Positions 27,331-37,970 of a stretch of 64,000 nucleotides of DNA are shown here, piece by piece. Position 1 is the stretch's first letter; each line of letters begins with the position of its first letter. Position numbers and translations under genes: made by a program. The notes under the pieces were generated by a model that was not told the origin of the DNA, made no database searches, and saw only the letters and a list, made by a program, of their open reading frames with translations. This DNA comes from Amylostereum areolatum (lineage: Eukaryota > Basidiomycota > Agaricomycetes > Russulales > Stereaceae): contig SAXG01000029.1 in the NCBI GenBank assembly GCA_012932865.1, positions 310,001-374,000 on the forward strand, read 5' to 3'.

Positions 27331-28201
27331 TTACTCGATGCAGACACGACATTTGGCAACGCGTCGATGATACCCGCTGCTCGACTCGTAGACGCGGCCG
27401 GCGCAGGTGCCACAAGATTTGTACTTGATCCATTTCGGCTCCTTGAATCTGCCGTTCGGGTGGTTCTTCTTGTATTTCTCGCGTAGATTGTCCAAGCTAA
27501 TGACGAAATTGAGCATAAGAGACCGGACGGTTAAAGGCCGTACTCACTACCACTTCCAGCCTGCGGGCCCACCATGCTTCTTCCAAGCTTGCCGCTCGAC
27601 TTCGCAAGCTTTGTAGAGGTGCATAGGACGATAGTCCTTCGGTCTGTCGGGATCGTCGACCACTCTGCACTCGAGGACAGACAAGTCGACTTTGTTGAGC
27701 TTCGAAACCCCACGTTAAATGGTTGGAGCGCGAAGATGACGTAACTAGAACATACCCTGTACCAGTCCTTAGCGTATCCTGCAGATATCTGATGATAGAT
27801 TGTCAGAAAAGGGATGCGAGATGCAGAGCGCAACGCACCGTAGTATGGATGCTGAGGTCGGACTCAGGCCATTCCTCCTCCGGTTGGGGAGGGGGCTTTC
27901 CGTCCTTGCCTTTCTGCTTCTGGACAACCTTCTGGCTGGTTCCAGAGGCAGACGACTTTGAGGCCTTGAAGGTACGCTTCAAGGACTGAGAGGCAGATGC
28001 GGTCTTGGAGGTAGAGGACGCTTGGCCAGTGGAACGAGCCTTTTTGGTGAAAGGAGGCTTGAGATCCGCGGCGTCGTCGACATCCATGGGAGTAGTACTA
28101 GAGCGAGCATACCCTCGTCCAGTCTGTGCGATGGGAGAGCAAAGTGCGCGGCCCCTGGCCTGAAGACTTGCGGTGCGGACAGTTGCTTGAGCTTTGGGCA
28201 T
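27331..28201 (-). CDS. XPA-core-like protein with C-terminal CxxC pair
   Basis: Five exons. The start at 28201 gives MPKAQATVRTASLQARGRAL, then a basic Ser/Lys-rich, probably disordered region with SLKRTFKASKSSASG. After ISAGYAKDWYR and LNKVDLSVLECRVVDDPDRP comes YRPMHLYKACEVERQAWKKH, then GGPAGWKWYLDNLREKYKKN. The segment M-x-L-Y...EVE...A-x-KHGG resembles the C-terminal DNA-binding part of XPA/Rad14 (human [20 protein letters not shown]). The tail holds SCGTC and KCRVC, a possible zinc site at the opposite end from XPA's finger. The stop at 27331 overlaps a good GTAAGT donor, so a further exon is possible. Role in nucleotide-excision repair is inference only. Confidence 0.6.
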
Positions 28202-28676
28202 TATCAAGTGGTCCAGGGGGTTGATGGGGGATAAGAGGTGTTGGGAGGGAACCGGCGCATGAGATAGGAGTCTGTCGAGTTTATTTGAGAGGGCGAAGGT
28301 TTTACGAAGGAGGACGAGCAAGAAATGAAATGCGGAGGAGGACAAGATCGTCTTGAATCCGGGGAAGGCTTCGGAGACGGCGGGATGGCTCGGCTCTTGC
28401 TCCGGGCACGTGGTCACTGACTTGAGTAAAAATCTCAAATGTTGCCGGCTCTGCTGCTAGAAGGAGCGAACAGGCCGCCCGATCCTACCGTGTATAGCTA
28501 GCACCTCCCGGCATGGTCGGGATGTGTACTTTTTCTGGGCAGATATAGGGTGCCAGTAATCAATAAAGGTTCTTTAGATCGATTACAGTTCGAAACCCCG
28601 ACAAAACTCCGACTTGCCGTTGTGAGCCTCGTGTCTATTTCGTGCACTTTCGCTCTCTCCCCGACCGTACTTCACG

Positions 28677-30297
28677 ATGACCAGCCCACGCGGGACGATG
28701 GTATCGACCGGACTATTTCCCTCGTCCAAGATCGGGAGATTGGCGTTTGATCGTCCGTTTATCCAGCAGGCATGTAGCTGACCATCTTTATCCGTGGACA
28801 GCCTACTGACGCATTCTCTGTCATGAAGCCAGATAGACGTCGTTTTCACAGCCAATGCACTCCTTGTTGAAGCCCTTCGTGCTCTCAAAACACAATATCA
28901 CACTTCTCGCGGCCCTCTCGCTGAGGTCCTCGCCGCCGCGCGCGAGCTCGACCAACAGCATTCCTCGTGCGTGATATCTTGGGAGGTTTCTTACCATGAT
29001 CTAACCAAACACACCGTCCAGGGATTTACATGCGCTAAGCACGCCCAATTTTATCCCGGACGTTTGGTCTTTTTCACGCGGTACCCTTTCCCTCAACGCA
29101 TCCAAGGATGTGCACGAATCTCTCGGTATACCGGATGAGAACCTGTCCAACCACTTCCGCGGCATACCGCCCCAGTATCGTGCGTTACATCTCTTTTAGT
29201 GTTCCGCTCTATGCCTCCTCATATTGTCTAACCGGTAAGTGTGCAACATACGTACGCGTTCACCCGGGGAAAAGACGCGGACTGTCGACTTCATCCAAGA
29301 TTCATTCGCGCGATGGGACAGAACGCGCCAGGAGATAGGGTTAGGGGACTGGGAGTTCGCCTTCCATACGTCGTCACCAGGTCTGTACGCTTTTTTGCGA
29401 TACAGTTCATATTCTGACTGAGGGCCCTGCAGAGGTCGCATCTGGACCACTCTCTCCTTCTCGCTCCCAAACCCACGACGTCGAACCCACAATCCGCACT
29501 CTCACGAACGTCCATGTTCCCTGCCCGTCTTTCACTTCGCGTCCCTCCGCATCTACGAAGGCCAAGGTTAAATCCAGGTCGGCCAAAAAGCGAGCCGCAG
29601 ATGCGGACATGGATATCGACGACCCTGGGGCTGATATACCTGAGGAAGTCGACGAAGGCGAGGCCGTGGAAGACTGGAACGCTGAAATGAGCGAGCTGTT
29701 CGAGTGGGTGGGGATGGCCATCCTGGGGGCACAACGGTTTGTTCTTCTTCGTTTATGTCCATCAAATGCGAACTGACAGGTCCCTTTCCTCCAGACTCCA
29801 AGCCAACGATCGTGTAGATCCTTACGTAGCCGTCTACTCCCCTCCTCAACCATCCCGTACCGGCGACCTTACACATATCTCATGGCGCGGGTTTCTTCCA
29901 CCAGCCTTCGTTCAACGGATCGTAGACACGGTCATGTGAGCTACAATGATCTCTCTCCACCTCCATGGGCCCTAATGGCCGTTCCAGTTCTAACCTCCCC
30001 CAGTCCGACGCCCCACATGCTTTCGCAGCTTTTACCCTCCATGAATCTCCCTCGGCCCCCCTTCCCCGACCAGTTCGTGTGCCGGACATCCACGGCGAAG
30101 ACACACTCTCTGTCCTTCTGGTCCCAGAGGCCGGGCTCGGCGAAGCGACCGTGAAGGCGCCCGATTTTGACAATATGTGCCCGCATCAAGGGGGCGAGTG
30201 GTCCAGCGCGAAACATGAGAAGGAGGAAAAGGTACAGCTGATAGGACGGTGGGCCATGGTGGAATCGGTCGGAAAGCGGGATGCGCGGTTTGGATGA
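28677..30297 (+). CDS. ribonuclease P 40-kDa subunit (Rpp40-like)
   Basis: A protein subunit of nuclear RNase P/MRP, which matures tRNA 5' ends. Exon 1 (28677-28769) reads MTSPRGTMVSTGLFPSSKIG and ends PFIQQ. It joins IDVVFTANALLVEALRALK at 28833 only through a GC...AG intron of 63 nt. Later exons give DLHALSTPNFIPDVWSFSRG, TLSLNASKDVHESLG, SFARWDRTRQEIGLGDWEF, ELFEWVGMAILGAQRLQAND and RVDPYVAVYSPP. The end RWAMVESVGKRDARFG matches the usual Rpp40 terminus. Around 29130-29175 the frame must shift to reach RYISFSVPLYASSYCLTG, and no normal intron explains it. A basic/acidic insert (KSRSAKKRAADADMDIDDPG) sits mid-protein. The family assignment rests mainly on N- and C-terminal patterns. Confidence 0.7.
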
Positions 30298-30772
30298 ATG
30301 CCGTTGGCTTCCCCAGCTTTAGTGAATGGCCTGTTCCGTTTTTCTGGCGATATTTTGTCAAGTTACCTGAATCCAGACAGACCCTACAAGTTTTCATTGA
30401 AGGAGCGTCGTCCATGTTCGCGGAGTGCTGGAGGGTGATCAATCTATTTCAGTCTAGTAAGAGGTGGGAAACATCAGAAGAGCTATATTACATCGCGTTA
30501 TCGCCAAAGTCGTAAATACAGACGCAACAATGAGGCAGTGGCAAATGACTTGGCGGCGGCGGCGAACTTGCGGCGAACAATGAACGAGGCGGTCTCGAGA
30601 ACCGCCGCAGCAAGCGACATCAGCACGTGGTCTGGGGAAGAGGCGCTTGACGCGTCGATCAAGGTTTTCAATTTCCTCTCTTCTTCCTTGCCCAGCTGCC
30701 TCCCACTCTCCTTACACATATCTCTCCCTCCCCGTCGCTGTCGCACTCGTCGTTGACGACTATCAAAAAGAC

Positions 30773-31597
30773 ATGGGCCGCACATTCCCTTCCTCCGACC
30801 GCCCCAACCCCAACTCCAACCCCGTTCCCGTTCCCGCCCCCGCCCCCGTCAACAGCAAACCCGAGCCCGACTTCCCGACGTGGTCCTACGCAAGCCAGTG
30901 GGACCCCGATTCCGACGAATTCTGGGAGAACGCCGTCTGGGAGGCTCCCTTGGGCAGCCCCCAGCCGCCCTCGCCCATCGAGAGTTCGGACACCTCCGAA
31001 GGGTTCGCCAGCGGAGGGCCTCCTTCTCCTTGGACGTCCAACGACGAGCAGATCCTCATGGATGACACCGACCTTCCTCCCGATCTCCACTTCTCCGCGC
31101 TACGCGTCCCCCCCGTCGCGTCCTCGCTGTCCACAACGCGTCCCCGCTCCGCGTCGGACAACGGTCGCGCCTTCCTCGGGTCCACAGAGACTCCCGGCCG
31201 GGGGACGCTCGGCCCTCGCGATGTGCCCTTACTTCCTGATCTACCTTTGAACTGGAACTCGCGTCGCGCACGCGTAGAGACCGCCCAAATTCTCGACGAC
31301 GGCGATCTTGAGGCTGAACCTCGTCCCTTCGTCGTCCACACGTCATCTATCATCCCCATTCCTGTCCCCATCCGCCCGAGCACACCCCCCAACGCTCGTT
31401 CCCGCGGCTCCTTTACCGACGAAGACAGCTTCTCCCTATCCCCCTCGCCCCCGCCCAGCGTCTCCCCACGCGTCTTTGTATGGGAACACGCTCGTCGCAT
31501 GCCTGAGTCCCCCACCTTCCGCCGTGGCCCCGACTCGCCCCTTCTCAGGCGTGCTCCCCTCCCTTGGCCCCTTTTCTCCCCACCCCAGCGCGTCTGA
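30773..31597 (+). CDS. proline/serine-rich orphan protein
   Basis: A single open frame of 274 codons starting MGRTFPSSDRPNPNSNPVPV. The composition is high in Pro, Ser, Arg and Asp, with PVPVPAPAP and PIPVPIRPSTPP repeats and no globular domain. The central acidic/aromatic part (FPTWSYASQWDPDSDEFWEN) could be a short linear motif. I do not recognise the family. The start is preceded by a TATCAAAAAGAC context; an in-frame ATG at 30647 would add 42 residues that look like leader sequence. Codon bias (C/G third positions) supports coding. It lies 475 bp downstream of Rpp40 on the same strand. Confidence 0.55.
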   Translation: MGRTFPSSDRPNPNSNPVPVPAPAPVNSKPEPDFPTWSYASQWDPDSDEFWENAVWEAPLGSPQPPSPIESSDTSEGFASGGPPSPWTSNDEQILMDDTDLPPDLHFSALRVPPVASSLSTTRPRSASDNGRAFLGSTETPGRGTLGPRDVPLLPDLPLNWNSRRARVETAQILDDGDLEAEPRPFVVHTSSIIPIPVPIRPSTPPNARSRGSFTDEDSFSLSPSPPPSVSPRVFVWEHARRMPESPTFRRGPDSPLLRRAPLPWPLFSPPQRV

Positions 31598-32102
31598 TTG
31601 GTTTCGCGCGCAGACGGTACAGCGTGGAGGAGGCTCGCAGGCCCAAAATTGCCATTTGCTTTGGCCCCGGATATCCCCCCCTCCCTACACTAGATCCTCG
31701 ACAATATGTTGTATCCCTATCGCGCTCTCGTTCTCATCGCATCCCACCTGTCCCATACATACCTATATCCACGCCTACACACGCCTCGTCTTGTGCATCG
31801 CCTTCGGGCGTCCTCTCAAAATTTGGTTTAGTCCTTCCACTCTTTCTTCACTTCCGCGCTCGTTATTCCCCGTTGCAGTACCTTCGGCTACCACATTGGT
31901 TTATATGATCTATCTATCTAGATCTTTCCACGCACTCATGCCGACCTGTCCAAGCCCCACACTGCGAGTGTTGAGGGTTCGCCGTCTCGCACCGAAGAAG
32001 CCCGGGCTACGATTTCCAGAAACTGGATATAAGCAGCAGCTTCCGTCCTACTCCCGTACAATCAGGTTCTCACATTCATTTCAGACATCCCCGTGAAATG
32101 GG

Positions 32103-32110
32103 TATATAAA
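32103..32110 (+). promoter_or_regulatory. TATA box of DUF7918-like gene A
   Basis: TATATAAA lies about 70 bp upstream of the ATG at 32180. Confidence 0.6.
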
Positions 32111-32179
32111 GCATTCAGCCACGGGCTCCGGCGCGCCCCTCGTACATCCCCATCGACGTTGCCGTTTGATGCGCTCGAC

Positions 32180-34880
32180 ATGCCCGAGGAAGAGGACAGA
32201 CTGTGCGTCCTCTCAGTTTCCTTCACTCACGTCTAGTTGACTGACACCTCCAGGCTGAAATGCAAGGAACTAGAATCAGCGGACACACTAACCTACGAAG
32301 GGGTGTCGGTGTCGCTTTTAGTCGACGGCCAGTTCGCCGACCTCTATGATATCAAGGAGAAGCACTACAAGAAACGTAAGAATGTGATCACTTGTTTCGT
32401 CGACGTCGAGGCCATGCAGGTACAGCGAAGCTCGTGTGATCTTATTCATTTCTACCCTTGACCTTGTTCTAGACTGTCCAGGTAGCGGTGGCGAAAGTGC
32501 AAGACTGCAAGGTTGCGTGTGAAGTCTTGGTCCACATTGACCAGGTTTATGTCGACGCTTTCGAGATGGACAGTACACTAAGTAAATTCATCCTCGAGGG
32601 ACACTGGGACGGCACTTCCTGCAGGTCGTTCCAGTTCCACAAACTGCGCACCCATGGTATGTTTTGTTTGTCAATGTCCACTGTGTGGCCCAGAGTTGTG
32701 TCATTCACCGGCCTTCCTTTGACTTAGCGGACCCCTCTAACAGGCTATCAGATGCGGATGTCGACAGCATAGGTGGGATTCTCGTGGAGGTATACAAAGC
32801 TGAAGACAACCCGGAAGGCAACGATTTCGAAGACGACCGCGAATGTGACGAGGATATCACTGTAGTTGGTGATGATGACTCGGAGGAGGATGAGCCTCTT
32901 TCCTTTTTCGAGTCTGTTCCTCCAGACTTCAACCTTGCACAAGATCTGTCTATCTCGTAAGACTTTCATTTTTCGTACTTGGTGCTGTACTTATCCTTTC
33001 AATCGTGCGTAGGCTGGGTCCCGAAATCCAGTCCCCGACTCGTATTGCAGTGGGAGAACATACTACGAAAGGGCCGGACGTGATCACGGAGCAACCTTGG
33101 ATAGCATTTTTTTTCGACTATGCAACACGAGGTATGTGTCTTATCCTGAGTCAAGTATGAGCTCTCATAACCGTACTGTGTTTGATCCTCAGCATGTCAT
33201 GAAGCGAATCGCAAGTCTCCGACACCTGTGAAGGTCGACCGCCGATCCTCCACACGGAGTCAACACCAGTTACAAGACGGCGAAAGTGCCAAGTGGCAAC
33301 CCTCCCGTAATAGTCCCATCAGTTTCTACAAGCCACTGAAGAAGAAGATGGGGAAGAGGAGGAGAAGTTCACCTCCTGATGATCCCGATTTGGAGCATCA
33401 GGACAAACGGTCACGGCATGTGTCGCGTTCCGAGCCTGACGATATGGAAGAGGTTAGTGGGCTCGCGCAAACTGAATGCTACTTGACGATCTCACCTTCT
33501 GCCCAGGACCTAATTATGTCGCCACACATTCGCCTTCAATCATGCAGCCTCCGCGAGTCCAGCATGAACTCCAGCATAATGGTACTGTATCCCACAAGTT
33601 TGTTTACCTACTTTTTATGGTAACACAGCTGGCATTGCAGTTCGACTGGCTGATGCAGGATGCCGATATAAACACGAGGTCCGGCACAGGGCTGTCCGAC
33701 GAGCACTGGCAGAGAAGGAGTTTGTCGTATGCTAGTGCCGCAGACCCCGCTGTAGATCAGACTGAAGAGGACGAATTGGTGGGTTCCCTTCAGATCTCAC
33801 CTGTGGCATTAGGCTCACCTACGCCCAATAGCTACCCTCCGAACATGCGAGCCAGCCGACCGACACATTTGAACCCAACACGGAGGTGACCGGAAATCCA
33901 GGTTCCGACGATGGACGCAATACATCGCAGACTGAAGATCTTGGCCAGGCAGCGCGGGTAATGAACTCCTGGATTCCTGATATTTTCGCGTTTGTCCTAA
34001 ACATAAGGCATAGGCACCAAGACCGTCTTCCCCCGAGCAACCTCCTCAACCTCGCCCAATTCGACCCCGTCAGTTTCCTCCCATCGGCTCCCAGTTTTAC
34101 CGTCAGAGTTTCCGAGGCAACAATGATCGGGTGCGTCGTTTGTGCGACTCTTTTAATTCATCACTCGTTGAGCCGGTCACCAGCGAAAAGCAACGCAGTC
34201 TTCCCGTTCCCAACGGTCAGCCCCTAGCCCTACGGTGAAAATAGAAACGGTGCGATTTACGTGAATCCAATCCTGTAATCCCTTTTTCATCCATCCGTCG
34301 GTGGCGAACCAGGATACAGATTTGGCTCCAGCTCTTGACGAGGATCACAAGCCTCAGATCAAGCCCGACGTATTTGATTCGGAACTCGAACGTCATGTTA
34401 ACGATCTAACTGCACGCTTCTCGTGGCCGCATTCTTTCATACGTCTAAAGTGTCAGGCTGACGATCGACATGTAACAGATGAAAAGTCGGCAGGAGCAGA
34501 TCAAGATCGAAACGAAGAAGGAGAAGATCGACTACGCAGAGAAACGTGTAAGCAAGAACCGGGAAAAGCTGGAGCGCATGCAGAGCAGTTTCGAGAACGG
34601 CGATGCGGATGAACCTGACACGATCACCTTAGGAGATAAAATCATCACTCTCAAAGTAGGTGTCGCATCTTATACATCGTCTGCATCGCTGCGTAACCAT
34701 CGGCGCAAATAGGGCAAAATTCTCCTCGAGGAGGAACAGGTGATGGACGACAAGAACAACGTGCGGAAGGCCGAAGAGAGCTTGAAGCGATTGCATGACA
34801 GGTTGGGCCGTTTTAAGAAAGCGGAGGAGATTAACAAACTGAAGCAGGCCGAGGTCATTGACCTCACCGGAGACACCTGA
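32180..34880 (+). CDS. DUF7918-like protein A with C-terminal coiled coil and IDLT tail
   Basis: Function unknown. The first exon is short, MPEEEDRL, and its intron position (CT|G) is shared with the neighbour B. The N-terminal domain continues LKCKELESADTLTYEGVSVS, VITCFVDVEAMQ, QVYVDAFEMDS, HWDGTSCRSFQFHKLR. This follows the DUF7918 order (strand, IxC, Gly-Trp/His-Asp-Gly, Phe-Gln-Phe). An acidic stretch follows (DITVVGDDDSEEDEPLSFFE), then FFFDYATRA, and a basic segment KKKMGKRRRSSPPDD likely to be a nuclear signal. The C-terminal exons (about 34480-34880) form a long charged coiled coil containing QIKIETKKE, a psi-K-x-E site. The last residues are AEVIDLTGDT, a canonical SUMO-interacting motif at the extreme C-terminus. 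Middle exons are only partly resolved. Confidence 0.7.
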
Positions 34881-35198
34881 CTCCTGCGCTATGTATCAAC
34901 AATTGCAGTCATGTTACGATGCATTCATACAGTGTTCGTCCTTGCACATCTATGCACGCACCGCGTAGGCGTCAACATCGACGATTGATTCACGACAGCC
35001 GCTCCGCGTCGAGACTTCGGTTATCACAACGTTCTAGATCAGGAAGCTCAACTCGAAGTTACCGCCGCCAGTGTCGTGCCGTGGGTTCCGCTTTCTCACG
35101 TTCATCCAGATAGATAAGCGAAATATGCTCATAAAAGCAACATCGACGACAACCGTCCACAACCCGCGTCACGAACGTCACTTCTCCTGGTATTCTAT

Positions 35199-37825
35199 AT
35201 GCTTGAGAGAGACGACAAGCTGTTCGTGAATCTGATTATCTTCATGACCGCTGCTCATCTGATTCTTTACTAGACTAAAATACAAAGAGCTGGGATCCCG
35301 CGACACGCTGGCATACAATGGCATATCAATATCGTTACTAATTGATGAAGACTTCGCTGATCTTTATAACATCGTCGAGATGCGCACGCAGAAGATGGGG
35401 GACCTCATACTTGGTTCTGTCAATGTCAAGGCAATGCAGGTACGGTGTATCTCCTACCACTTGTAGTCATCTAAATACCCTCCCACCGGCATCTAGACTG
35501 TGCAGGTGGTTGTGGAGAAATCCCCGGCATGCAACTTCGCCTGCCAAGTGTTCGTCCACTTCGATCAAGTTCACATTGAAGTGTTTGAAATGAATACCAA
35601 GCTGAACAAGTTCATCCTTGAGGGCTGTTGGAACGGTGATTCTTGCAGATCATTTCAGTTTCGTAAGTTGCGTAAACGTACGTGCCATCGCCTATAGCTG
35701 CAGGACTTGCTGACTTATTTTCATGCGGCCTGGCAGAATCCTCTGCCACATCAGCCAGCGCTGTAAACCTTGAATGCATAGGTGGAATCCTCGTTGAGGT
35801 GTTCCAAGCTGAGGATAAAGAAGATATGGACGAGGGAGACGGCGGGGAAGACGGGGTTGAAGACGGGGACGTTCGTGGCGGCACCATGAATGGTGTTGTC
35901 CCAATGGATGTCGACCCACCATCTTTCGTCGAGTCTGTTCCAGAAAACTGCAATATCAAGCAAGACCTGGTCATATCGTGAGAGACTTGTTTCCTGCGGT
36001 GACAGTGACTGATGCTTACTCCTTCCGGCATACGCAGGCTAGGTCCAAAAATACGGCGTCCGAAATCTGCCGACATAGGACATAACACCACCAGAGAGCC
36101 GGATACCGCAGAGGTCCCCTGCACATCCTTCTTTTTCAGCTACGCGACCCGAGGTGTGATAACCTGTTTTGTCTTTCGCGTTCTCGAGACTCCCCTCACC
36201 CTTCAATATTCAGCCTGTCATGAATCCAAACGTGAAGGGAAATCGGCACTTGCAGCCTCTGTATCTTTTGCACAGAGGCGAAAGTCAGCGCGAGGTGTGC
36301 AGGATCCCAAGGGAAGTCCACGCTATGATAGCCCCACACACGAGGCACCAAGTAAGAAAGGAAAGAAGAAGAGGACTCCGCCTCCCGAAGATCAGGGTCA
36401 AGGACAGCAACGCAAGCGGCCCCGCAAAAAGCTCAAGCCAAAGGTTGGTGGGGAATGTAAAAAGGTGGGTGAATTTTCAGTGCCTGCACGCAGTTGGATA
36501 ATATCGGTGCACACAGAACACCGCGTTGTCGCCACATATCGGAGTTCAAGCTCGCAGCCTCCGCGGATCGAGCGTAGGCTCTGACAGAACGGTACAGACG
36601 AGGTTTTCCTACCACACGTCTCGAGTAACCTACTTTTCACGGCAGATAACTGTTAGAAATCCAGATGACGACACGGCTATGGGCCCAGGTTTAGGAGTTT
36701 CGGATGAACTCTGGAGGAGGAGCTTGTCATATGCTAGCGTACGGCACCTTTCTCCCCCTCCCGTAGATCCAGAACAAGCCGAGCATAGAGCGGTAGGTTG
36801 CTCTCCTTCCGAATTCTCAGTATACTGACATTTGACCCGGGAATCAGCTTCCCTCAAGCTCAGAGTATACGAGTAACCCGAGCAAAAAAACCGGGGACAG
36901 TGTCAAGACTCCGATGGTAAACCCAGGGGCTAATGCAGACAATGCACAGAATGTGGCATGTACCGAAGAAGTTGGTCGCGCAGAGCAGGTAGGACATTGG
37001 CCTGGCCCTTGATTATTTCATACAACAATTGTCAGTTCTAAGCCTGTGGTGTAGACCCCAAGAGTGCCTTCTCCTGCGCAGCCTCCTCTACCTCGCCCGA
37101 CTCCACCTCGCCACCCACATATCTACAACCTCGGTGGTTTCCACGTGCAAACCCACCAGGTACATACTCCCCGCACGAACTTCTGGCCATTCCCGGCTCA
37201 CATCGATCGTTCGTGTTAGGCAGAGGCGTCGTCGTCTAAACAAGCTTCTCGGGAACCGAAGGTTGAATCGGATGTATGTATGTCTGCCGCCAAGCAGTGT
37301 GTGTACGCTCACGCGAATCCGCATTGCCACCCGAAAGAACGCAACAATCCCCAGCCTGGACTGCAAAGGAGAAACAAAGCCCAACACAGCACAGGATCGC
37401 AACGGTCCCTTTAGGGGTTGTAACAAGTTGAAGGTACGCTGCGTTTCTCATTGGAATTGCTTTAAGCGTTCAAGTTGACCAAAACGAATGCACCATAGTA
37501 CGATATACAGCACATGGAGGTCGATCTTAGGCGAAAAGAAAAGGTGTATAAACGCTTGGACGATGACGTGGCCGATAACTGCAAGAAACTGGAGAATTTG
37601 CAGCGCGATCGGGTACAACATGAGATCGGAGTGTTGGATAAACTTGAGGTGCGAGCGATACTTATCCTTTGTAAAGCGCTTTGGTTGAATGTGCAAATAG
37701 GATGAGATTGAACACAGCAAGATTACGCTGATGCAATATGCCGAAGAAATACAGGGCGACCGTAAGACGTTGGAGCGTATGAAGAGAAGGTTGAACGAGT
37801 GCATTGACCTTACGGAAGACGACTG
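35199..37825 (+). CDS. DUF7918-like protein B, tandem paralogue of A
   Basis: It lies 318 bp downstream of A on the same strand and has the same plan. Exon 1, MLERDDKL, uses the same first-intron phase. The N-terminal domain reads LKYKELGSRDTLAYNGISIS, VNVKAMQTVQVVVEK, CWNGDSCRSFQFRKLRK, and both copies have a segment IGGILVEV[YF][KQ]AED. The acidic part is GDGGEDGVEDGDVRGGTMNG, followed by ESVPENCNIKQDLVISLGP and SFFFSYATRA. Basic runs KKGKKKRTPPP and KRPRKKLKPK suggest nuclear import. The C-terminus is a coiled coil (KRLDDDVADNCKKLENLQRD and more) ending NECIDLTEDD, again an IDLT tail. The pair clearly arose by local duplication with strong divergence. Confidence 0.7.
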
Positions 37826-37970
37826 ATTGCCACATGGTCGTTTCCTGAAAAAGGTTGGAGATAATTAGTAGTCGTGTCTTTGATTTCGAGTCAGCAGGTA
37901 GCATGTTTCTGTGCTATACAAATGTGATGGACGCCATTGCCACACGTTAAATCCCTTCCCGGTCGCAATC

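Noticed and set aside
30773..31597. Complementary minus-strand frame of 209 codons at 30886-31515
   Set aside because: The plus-strand frame is longer, starts at a better ATG and has a C/G third-position bias; the minus frame is a shadow of the GC-rich sequence.
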